NCBI GenBank assembly: GCA_019359445.1
Contig: JAHHHJ010000013.1
Span: 117,774-181,773, forward strand
Direction: 5' to 3'
DNA length: 64,000 nt
DNA from: Kastovskya adunca ATA6-11-RM4
GTDB taxonomy: Bacteria > Cyanobacteriota > Cyanobacteriia > Cyanobacteriales > Coleofasciculaceae
Below the pieces are notes generated by a model, which was not told the DNA's origin, ran no database searches, and saw only the letters and a list, made by a program, of their open reading frames with translations. Shown one piece after another: positions 57,732 through 64,000 of this stretch (position 1 is the stretch's first letter; every line of letters begins with the position of its first letter). A program made the position numbers and the translations under genes.

Positions 57732-58664
57732 TTAATCAACGAGCTTTTGTACAGCCGTCTTGTTAGCAAGTTGCTTTCCTTCTTGCAAAAGATACTCAAA
57801 AAATGTGCGGGCGACTACAGACAGTTGTTTGCCATTGGGGTATATCACACACCAATGTCGTCGAATGGGGAAGTTTTCCACATCCAGTATGGCTAGTTGA
57901 CTGGGTGAACCTTCTAGAGCAAGGGTATGACGAGAGAGAACGGATATTCCTAATCCTCCCGCGATCGCTTGCTTAATTGCTTCGTTACTTCCCAAATCGA
58001 GCCGCACTTTTAGATGAATATCATGCTCTTCAAACAATTCCTGCACAGCTTGACGTGTGCCAGAACCCGGTTCGCGCATAATAAAAGGCTCATCTGCAAG
58101 GCGTTTGAGAGGAATATTCTTTTCTTGGGTAAGGGGATGATCGATAGGAGCTAGCACTACCAATGGATTTTCTAGAACAGGATGGCAGCTCACCTCAACA
58201 TTTTCTGGGACTTGGCTAACGATATATAGGTCGTCCAAATTCTCATTCAAACGCCCAGTAATTTGTTCGTGGTTTGTCACCTGCAGAGAGATATCAATAC
58301 CTGGGTAACGCTGGCAAAAAGGCCCTAACAAACGAGGCACAAAATACTTTGCTGTTGTAATGACGGCAAGACGTAAGCGCCCTTGCTTCACGCCCTTCAA
58401 ATCCGCCACTGTCATTTCAAATTGGTCTAAGTCATCAAAAATCGAACGGCAAGTTTTGACTAGTTCCTCTCCTGCCTGGGTAAGGAAAAGACGCTTACCC
58501 ACTTGCTCAAATAAAGGTGTACCAACGGCTTTTGTTAGCTGCTTCACCTGCATTGAAACAGTCGGCTGCGTGAGAAATAGTTCCTCTGCCGCTCGTGTAA
58601 AGCTATTATGCCGAGCGACAGCTTCAAAGACCTTTAATTGATGCAGTGTCGCTTGCTTCAACAA
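57732..58664 (-). CDS. cmpR: LysR-type regulator, CmpR-like
   Basis: A 310-residue LysR protein. The winged HTH is ATLHQLKVFEAVARHNSFTR, AAEELFLTQPTVSMQVKQLT; the effector domain begins at about residue 95. The N-terminal sequence is closer to CmpR/NdhR-type carbon regulators than to RbcR. CmpR activates bicarbonate uptake genes under low carbon. The target genes are not adjacent; the divergent ferritin gene may be read from the same 460-base region. The subgroup name is by recall. Confidence 0.72.
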   Translation of the reverse strand: MLKQATLHQLKVFEAVARHNSFTRAAEELFLTQPTVSMQVKQLTKAVGTPLFEQVGKRLFLTQAGEELVKTCRSIFDDLDQFEMTVADLKGVKQGRLRLAVITTAKYFVPRLLGPFCQRYPGIDISLQVTNHEQITGRLNENLDDLYIVSQVPENVEVSCHPVLENPLVVLAPIDHPLTQEKNIPLKRLADEPFIMREPGSGTRQAVQELFEEHDIHLKVRLDLGSNEAIKQAIAGGLGISVLSRHTLALEGSPSQLAILDVENFPIRRHWCVIYPNGKQLSVVARTFFEYLLQEGKQLANKTAVQKLVD

Positions 58665-59130
58665 TGCTTCTCCTTGACCGCTAGCATAGATTTAATTTAT
58701 TAAAATTAGCGAAATAAGCAATTTCCTTTATATTGTATGGCAGGTAGTAAGCGAAGAACACTCAGAACTTGCTCTTTGCTTGTCTCTCTACAAAGTTGCC
58801 GCAGTAGGCACAGGGTATGCCGTGCCTGAGGAATATTTTTGAAATTTGTTAAATTTGCTTGATACACAATATTCAAAAGCGATCGCGATCGCTTCACACC
58901 ATTAAACCGTTAACTAGTTCTTACTTATATCTCACTTAAGAGTATTGACAAAAGAGCCACGATTAAAAATTAAATTAGACCAAGGCGAGACAGCTCGTCA
59001 AAACTGAGAGATATTACTTCAAAGCTTTCTCAATTAATTAATTCCTCAGCGATCCTTTAATTGTTAGAGTTTTTAGATACACCACGGGATAACCGTAACC
59101 TAAGCAAATTTACCAGCGAATTAAAAAGTG
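58665..59130. promoter_or_regulatory. Divergent intergenic region, CmpR-like and ferritin-like genes
   Basis: About 460 bases between divergent start codons, with overlapping HIP1 sites (GCGATCGCGATCGC, 58879-58892). A TTGACA (58945-58950) precedes A/T-rich sequence without a clear -10. LysR proteins usually bind ATAC-N7-GTAT-like sites near their own start; none could be assigned with confidence. Confidence 0.4.
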
Positions 59131-59565
59131 ATGAGAGAGCTTGACCTAAAAAAGACAGTTGACTTGCTAAATTCCATTATGGAGTTTGAACTAGCTGGAG
59201 TCGTGCGCTACACCCATTACTCCTTAATGGTCACAGGGCCAAATCGGATTCCAATTGTGGATTTTTTCAAGGCGCAAGCAGCCGAGTCTTTGATACACGC
59301 TCAGCAGGCGGGAGAAATCCTCACGGGTTTAGAAGGACATCCCAGCCAGCGAATTGCCCCTATTGAAGAAACTTACAAACATTCCGTGCGCGATATTCTC
59401 GAAGAAAGTCTCAACCACGAGAAAACAGCGCTACAGATGTACAAGCAGCTCCTGACTGTTGTAGAAGACGCCAGCATTTATTTGGAAGAATTTGCCCGTA
59501 CCCAGATCGGTCAAGAAGAAATGCATAACCTAGAAATCAAAAAAATGTTACGGGACTTTAGTTAA
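59131..59565 (+). CDS. bfr: Bacterioferritin-like protein
   Basis: A 144-residue ferritin-like four-helix protein. The metal-binding pattern is seen as E in EFELAGVVRYTHYS (about 18-31), E/H in AAESLIHAQQAGEIL (about 50), E/H in EESLNHEKTALQMY and E/H in GQEEMHNLE. It belongs to the bacterioferritin/rubrerythrin-like group used for iron storage or oxidative protection; there is no obvious haem Met. The ATG at 59131 directly follows a GTG; which is used is not clear. It is 84 bases upstream of the FTR1 iron permease gene, supporting a role in iron. Confidence 0.82.
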   Translation: MRELDLKKTVDLLNSIMEFELAGVVRYTHYSLMVTGPNRIPIVDFFKAQAAESLIHAQQAGEILTGLEGHPSQRIAPIEETYKHSVRDILEESLNHEKTALQMYKQLLTVVEDASIYLEEFARTQIGQEEMHNLEIKKMLRDFS

Positions 59566-59648
59566 TTAGTCATTAGTTACTAATGGGTAATGCCTTGGGG
59601 GTGATAATTCATTGCCAGTGTCTCTAAACAACACACAACTAACAAGCT

Positions 59649-60602
59649 ATGAATTTTAGGGCCGCGCTACCGACCTTTGTTATCACCCTCCGGGAAGGAG
59701 TTGAGGCAGCTTTAGTGGTAGGGATTGTGCTGGCTTGCTTGAAAAAGGCTAAGGCAGAGCAGCTAAATTCCTCGGTGTATAGGGGTATTTGGGCGGGGAT
59801 TTTTGCCAGTGTCTTAGTGGGTGTCTTTTTTATTTGGGGCATTCAGTCGTTGAGTACGACTTACCCTCAGTATGCGACAGTGATTGAGCCACTGTTGGAA
59901 GCCGTGTTTGGCGTCATTGCGATCGCCTTACTCAGTTGGATGTTGATTTGGATGACGCAGCAGGCGCGATCGCTCAAAGCAGAAATCGAAGGGAACATTA
60001 CTTCGGTACTTCAACAAGGCAATCGTGGTGACTGGGGCGTCTTTAGCTTAATCTTCATTGCCGTTTTACGAGAAGGGTTTGAAACCGTTGTCTTCATCGT
60101 TGCCAACTTTCAGCAAGGGATTTTACCTGCTGTAGGCGGCGCACTGGCAGGTTTAATCGGAGCAGTTGGAATTGGTGCGCTTTTATTTAAATGGGGCGTC
60201 AAGATTAATATCCGCACCTTTTTCCAAGTGATGGGGTTTTTTCTGCTGTTGATTGTGGCAGGTTTAGTCGTTGGTGCTTTGAAGCATTTTGACGAAGCGG
60301 CTGCCGCTTTAGCGCAACTCAATCCTCGGTTTGCTAGTTTGTGCTTCTACTACGGTCACTTTGATCAAGACCCCTCTTGCCTACTAGGGCCAATAATTCC
60401 AAATAGAACCAAGGTCTTACCAGACAACGAATTTCCGGGTGTAGTCCTCAAAGCTCTCTTTGGCTATCGAGCTAAAATTTATCTTGTTCAAGCCGTTGCT
60501 TATCTGCTATTTTTGTTCGCCGTTAGCAGCCTTTATTTCCGCAGCTTAATCGTGCCAGCAAGTGAAGTGCGTCAATCGGAGCAATCGGTACAGAAAAATT
60601 AA
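59649..60602 (+). CDS. FTR1-family high-affinity iron permease
   Basis: A 317-residue membrane protein with about seven helices. The duplicated iron-ligand motif RExxE is present twice: REGVEAALVVGIVL (about 13-26) and REGFETVVFIVANF (about 141-154). The middle has an Asp/Cys-containing loop (YYGHFDQDPSCLLGP). In bacteria FTR1 proteins take up ferrous or ferric iron, usually with a partner such as EfeO/EfeB or a P19 protein, not seen here. A ferritin-like gene is upstream and a secreted protein gene starts 4 bases after the stop. Confidence 0.92.
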   Translation: MNFRAALPTFVITLREGVEAALVVGIVLACLKKAKAEQLNSSVYRGIWAGIFASVLVGVFFIWGIQSLSTTYPQYATVIEPLLEAVFGVIAIALLSWMLIWMTQQARSLKAEIEGNITSVLQQGNRGDWGVFSLIFIAVLREGFETVVFIVANFQQGILPAVGGALAGLIGAVGIGALLFKWGVKINIRTFFQVMGFFLLLIVAGLVVGALKHFDEAAAALAQLNPRFASLCFYYGHFDQDPSCLLGPIIPNRTKVLPDNEFPGVVLKALFGYRAKIYLVQAVAYLLFLFAVSSLYFRSLIVPASEVRQSEQSVQKN

Positions 60603-60606
60603 GTCC

Positions 60607-61234
60607 ATGAAAGTAGTATCTTTTCCACTTTGGCAGCGTTGTCTATTGGCTTTGCCGATTGCCGCTTGGGCTGTTGTCAGCAGTATTGTAGAGGTTTATG
60701 CCCGTCCGGCTAGTGTCTTTACCCCCCATTTACAGGATAATTCAGACTCGCTTGCCCTATGGAGTGGTGATGCGCTTACCTGCTGCCATTCCACTGAGTG
60801 GTGTCTCTGATATTGAACCTAGCCGCCTTCTGATTGGGGTCTATACTTCCGAAGTGCCGCCCAACTTGAACGTGAGTTTGTTGACGACCTGCCAAAATAA
60901 GATTCAGCCTTGCTTATTAGGTAGCTTTATCGTTGATAACCAATCCTCTGCTAGTGCTTTGAGGGATTTGAAACGACATCAAGAAAGAGGCGATCGCATT
61001 ACTTTAGCCCCGGATGTACGGGGATACCTTTTAGAAGCAACTCAACAAACCTCCCCTTACGGCTTCTCAACCATGATGTGGCAGCAAGGGGGAATGATTT
61101 ACACCATTAGTTTCTCAGCAATCGAACGTCAAAACCTGTTGTTCATGGCACAGTCGATGGTGAACGGACAGCCGATTTATCGCCGATCTTCGCCTCCAAC
61201 TCCCTCTATTGGTATTGGCTCGCCTCGTTTGTAA
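60607..61234 (+). pseudogene. Secreted cyanobacterial hypothetical protein with frameshift
   Basis: The frame at 60607 begins with a signal peptide (CLLALPIAAWAVVSSIVEVY ending at ARPAS) but runs out at 60810. The frame that carries the conserved body, from about 60740 to 61234, reads IQTRLPYGVVMRLPAAIPLS, then VRGYLLEATQQTSPYGFSTM and MIYTISFSAIERQNLLFMAQ, a pattern of a widespread cyanobacterial family of unknown role. A one-base insertion near 60735-60745 (around GGATAATTCAGACTCG) joins the two. It lies just after FTR1 and is tail to tail with the kinase gene (1 base apart). It is a genuine lesion or a sequencing error. Confidence 0.75.
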
Positions 61235-61235
61235 C

Positions 61236-63338
61236 CTAATTTTCTACCCCCTCCCTTGATGGCACTTCGGAAGCCTCAGGAGAGGGTGGATTTTCAACCG
61301 TGAGATTGAGTTGATAATCAATAGGTTCTGAAGCCTCAGAAACCACCGTAAATTCGTAAAAACCGGATTCAGGCAATCTTCCCACCCAACGGCGATCGCG
61401 GGAATCTTCCAAGATAGCAACTTCCCCTGTAGGGCTATAGACGGAAAATAGGACATTTTGAGTAGTATCCAGCCGTATCTCCATTGTTTGCCCTTGAGAC
61501 AGTTCTGCAACAAAGGCTTTCCCCTCTCCCGGTCTCAAAGTCCCCCTGCTTTGTTTGCTCACAGCTCCTGGATCGAAGACGATACGCTCATAAGCAGCCC
61601 CTGTTCTTAAAGCACTAACGCTATCGGCAACGTAGGCTTGCCAGACCTGGCCCACTGGTGACTCAAGGAAATCTTTCCCCCGTTGTTTGGGAAAATTATG
61701 GAAAAACTTGGCATCTGCTAAGTCATACAAAGCGCGGCTGCTGAGGCGTAGTTGATTAGCTTCTGCTTTCCAGCGGGTGCGGTCAGCTTCCCTGTAGTTT
61801 CCCAGCCCCCGCCGTGTGGCAGCACTCAGTTCTGCTTGGGCAATTTTCTCCAATTGTTCAGCCGCGATCGCATCCCATTGTTTTCGTAACTGAGCATCCT
61901 CGGAACCAGTACCTAACCGTCGTCCACGTTGATTGGGGTACTGAGTCCAAAATACTTCATTAACCCAGTCAACATAAAAACGATAGCCAACCCCTAAATT
62001 TAAACGGCGTTCTCGTAGGGTTTGTTTGCGCTGGCGTTCCTCAGCCGAAAACTGTGACGGTGGTTCGGGTTCCGGCTCATCTGATGGTGGCGCTTGGGCA
62101 TCATCTGTGTTTGGCGGCGTAATGATTTCCGGTGACTGAGATTGTATCCAAGAGTTACCTGCCCACCAGCCTAGTCCACTGGCTGATGCAATCAAGGCTA
62201 TTGCAATGACAACTTTCCCCAGCCAGCCGAAGGAGTTATCGCGCTTCTGATGCGGTACTGGGATAACAGGCTGATTGACGATTGGTTTAACTGTAGCCGC
62301 AACAGGAGGTGAGGCAATTGCTACTGTTGCAGCTGTTTTGGGTGCTACGGGCTGGGTTGGAGGAAAGTAGGCTGGGGCGAAATTACCTGTCATAGCTTGC
62401 AGAATTTCTCCGGCGCTTTGGTAGCGATCGCTAGGAGTTGGTTGCAGCATTTTATCCAGAATTTCCGCTAGTTTGCCGCTCAGGCTGACCTCTCGCCGCC
62501 AGTCTAAAGCTAGAGTCTGGGGGTTGATTAATTGCTGTGGTTCTTTTCCAGTAAGCAACACCAATACAGTGACGGCCAATGCATAACAATCACTATTGGG
62601 AGAAACAATTCCCCTCTGCATCTGTTCTACAGGGGCATAGCCGACCTTGCCTAACTGCGTTGCCACAGCAGGTATTCCTACCCCAGATACTGATTCCCGA
62701 AATTGAGAAGCCAAGCTAGCTGCCACTTGCTTGACACCACCAAAATCAATTAGCACGGGCAGTCCATCGTTATTTCGGAGCATCAGGTTATCAGGAGAGA
62801 TATCTCGATGAATGACTCCTAAAGAATGGATGTACTCTAAAACAGGCAGGATTTGTACTATTAGTTGGGTGACTTCTGTTTCACTAAAGCGCTGTCCTTG
62901 ACGCCGTCGCCTATCTAGTAACGCCTGGTAGGTTTGTCCTTCAACAAAGTCTTGGACTAAGAACAAAAAGCCTGAGTGCTCTTGTTTAACGCGAAATAAT
63001 TCTCGAAAGCGAGGGATTTGGGGATGCTGCAATTTGTAAAGTACGCCCGCTTCTCGCTCAAATAACTCCTCAGCTTTTTGTAAAGCATAGGTGCCTCGCA
63101 CTTGCGGAGCAAATTCTTTTAACACACAAGGTTCGCTGAACCGGTTGAGGTCTTCGGCTAGGTAGGTACGCCCAAAACCGCCATGTCCAAGTTCCCGAAT
63201 GATGCGATAGCGATCGCCCAGAACCATCCCTGGTGAGACACGTTGTAAATTAACCTGCGGCAGTTTTTCGCCACACTGCTTGCAATAGTGGCTTCCAGGC
63301 GAATTTTCGTGACCATGGCTGCAATAGAGGGGCATCAT
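61236..63338 (-). CDS. Serine/threonine protein kinase, zinc-ribbon plus C-terminal sensor regions
   Basis: A 700-residue membrane kinase. Residues 1-26 are a zinc-ribbon (YCSHGHENSPGSHYCKQCGE). The kinase domain spans about 41-310: GHGGFGRTYLAED (glycine loop), VLKEFA (Lys), HRDISPDNLMLRN (catalytic loop, with Ser for Lys after Ile), DFGGVKQ and YAPVEQ. A Pro/Ala-rich linker leads to one membrane helix (WLGKVVIAIALIASASGLGW, about 374-393), then a helical module (VGYRFYVDWVNEVFWTQYPN) and a C-terminal beta domain (PPC-like; LSQGQTMEIRLDTTQNVLFS). The catalytic loop reads HRDISPDN, so the usual Lys after Asp-Ile is missing; activity may be reduced. Confidence 0.85.
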   Translation of the reverse strand: MMPLYCSHGHENSPGSHYCKQCGEKLPQVNLQRVSPGMVLGDRYRIIRELGHGGFGRTYLAEDLNRFSEPCVLKEFAPQVRGTYALQKAEELFEREAGVLYKLQHPQIPRFRELFRVKQEHSGFLFLVQDFVEGQTYQALLDRRRRQGQRFSETEVTQLIVQILPVLEYIHSLGVIHRDISPDNLMLRNNDGLPVLIDFGGVKQVAASLASQFRESVSGVGIPAVATQLGKVGYAPVEQMQRGIVSPNSDCYALAVTVLVLLTGKEPQQLINPQTLALDWRREVSLSGKLAEILDKMLQPTPSDRYQSAGEILQAMTGNFAPAYFPPTQPVAPKTAATVAIASPPVAATVKPIVNQPVIPVPHQKRDNSFGWLGKVVIAIALIASASGLGWWAGNSWIQSQSPEIITPPNTDDAQAPPSDEPEPEPPSQFSAEERQRKQTLRERRLNLGVGYRFYVDWVNEVFWTQYPNQRGRRLGTGSEDAQLRKQWDAIAAEQLEKIAQAELSAATRRGLGNYREADRTRWKAEANQLRLSSRALYDLADAKFFHNFPKQRGKDFLESPVGQVWQAYVADSVSALRTGAAYERIVFDPGAVSKQSRGTLRPGEGKAFVAELSQGQTMEIRLDTTQNVLFSVYSPTGEVAILEDSRDRRWVGRLPESGFYEFTVVSEASEPIDYQLNLTVENPPSPEASEVPSREGVEN

Positions 63339-63879
63339 CTGCTTTTTTAGCTCTCCCGTGAGGGTTCTGTAACTACTTCAACAAATTGCTTCAGTTTTGA
63401 CAAATCAATTCCTTTTGATGCGCCTAGTTATCCCTCTTCATTAGCTTCAACAGCAATGTCCAAAAATCCTGATATTTGCCCAGAAGTCACAACCAACAAG
63501 GAGATTAGAGCTAGAGACTAGGCAAGAAGGATAATTATCATTCATCGGTGATGGCAATAATGCCACGTCACCGCTTTATATGAGAGTGGGCTGAAAAGCT
63601 ATTTTTCTCCTGCGTCCCCTATGACTCACTAAATGGTTCGGGTTCGATCCGGATAAAAACAAGAGTCTTAGTTATCCTGTGGCGATCGCCTCTTAGACCC
63701 TAAAAAGAGAACTACAGATCTAGTGTGATTGTTCCCTATTCTTGAATCAGTAAGCCGCAGATGGATGGGGGCGTAGCTCAAATCTCTTTCCTATATTGAA
63801 AAAATGCAGCTTGAAAGCTCCGTAATTACGCCATTTCAGAGAATTTCCAGCCTACCTCAAAAAAAATTCCCAAAAATAG
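63339..63879. other. 540-base upstream region before the promoter
   Basis: No ORF with support. HIP1 sites are present near 63680. This region would hold upstream elements of the promoter at 63880 and the promoter of the minus-strand kinase gene. Confidence 0.5.
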
Positions 63880-63908
63880 TTGACAGAAGGATTTATTGAC
63901 GTTACATT
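63880..63908 (+). promoter_or_regulatory. Consensus sigma-70 promoter
   Basis: TTGACA (63880-63885) and TACATT (63903-63908) are separated by exactly 17 bases. It is the best -35/-10 pair in the window and is followed by a G/C-containing leader. Confidence 0.72.
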
Positions 63909-64000
63909 AGGAAAGCGCTCAAGAGAAGGGCTAACCGACTCCAGCGCCCCGAACCTAGACAAATCAATAGTTTGAAAGCTTTATAACAGCAAAAACTCTC
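63909..64000 (+). promoter_or_regulatory. Probable leader of a ribosomal RNA operon (16S beyond the edge)
   Basis: The segment after the promoter contains GAACCTAGACAAATCAATAG and TTTGAAAGC and ends in CAGCAAAAACTCTC, a string resembling what precedes 16S rRNA in filamentous cyanobacteria. It also has GCGCT/AGCGC that could pair. The rRNA gene itself is not in the window; this is inference from recalled leader sequences. Confidence 0.5.

Noticed and set aside
60698..61234. Independent gene starting at 60698
   Set aside because: Its first residues have no signal peptide or family match; it is the shifted frame of the gene starting at 60607.

Overview
The window is chromosomal DNA of a cyanobacterium, probably a filamentous one; the genus cannot be fixed from the sequence alone. 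The signs are the many HIP1 octamers (GCGATCGC), the clock kinase SasA with its KaiB-like domain, a Ycf49/DUF2499 protein, CsaB, DUF760 and DUF3593 proteins, a CmpR-like LysR regulator, a GH57 glucan branching enzyme, two zinc-ribbon Ser/Thr kinases and an eroded xisI gene.

Layout. Bases 1-4,600 are an accessory, decaying region: the 3' part of an AAA-like ATPase gene, a shattered xisI, a two-gene unit (alpha/beta-hydrolase plus a 259-residue partner) separated by a 211-bp element with 23-bp inverted ends, then a fused scrap of a second AAA-like gene and a transposase stub. Bases 4,600-17,300 hold housekeeping genes: csaB, the DUF2499/DUF3593 pair, a protein kinase, an intact intein-free dnaE, a glycosyltransferase-like gene, an AcpH-like gene and recQ. 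Bases 17,400-28,000 carry mostly membrane and small conserved genes: DUF427, a ZIP-like protein, DUF389, a phosphoesterase, an SDR plus Na+/H+ antiporter pair with a scrap of SDR sequence behind it, TauE/SafE, TspO and an ABC amino-acid pair (LivM/LivG, Nat-type). Bases 28,000-32,300 contain a toxin-antitoxin pair, pgi, a cupin gene and a small IscB-type mobile element that keeps its terminal hairpins and a HEARO/omega-RNA-like leader but whose IscB has lost the whole nuclease core. From 32,400 to the end are a LuxR-type response regulator, an LMW phosphatase, an SGNH protein, ybaB, murB/murC, a CNNM-CBS protein, mfd, a gamma-carbonic-anhydrase fragment, a SUOX-like lipoprotein, a redoxin, a methyltransferase, mutY, sasA, the GH57 enzyme, a GHL10-like protein, tRNA-Gly(CCC), an HD hydrolase with an OppC/DppC permease, a CmpR-like regulator, an iron cluster (ferritin-like protein, FTR1 permease, a frameshifted secreted protein) and a large Ser/Thr kinase. 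The last 120 bases have a consensus promoter and a leader that looks like the start of a ribosomal RNA operon lying just outside the window.

Functional groupings visible from gene order: murC-murB (cell wall), mutY, mfd and recQ (DNA repair), ferritin plus FTR1 (iron storage and uptake), LivM-LivG (amino-acid uptake), HD hydrolase plus OppC/DppC (probably co-transcribed), and the carbon and clock genes sasA and GH57. The most noteworthy item is the internally deleted IscB element at 31,325-32,230, whose open frame runs unbroken from the PLMP domain through a dispersed repeat into the C-terminal domain, and whose left-end hairpin now codes for the last residues of the neighbouring cupin protein.
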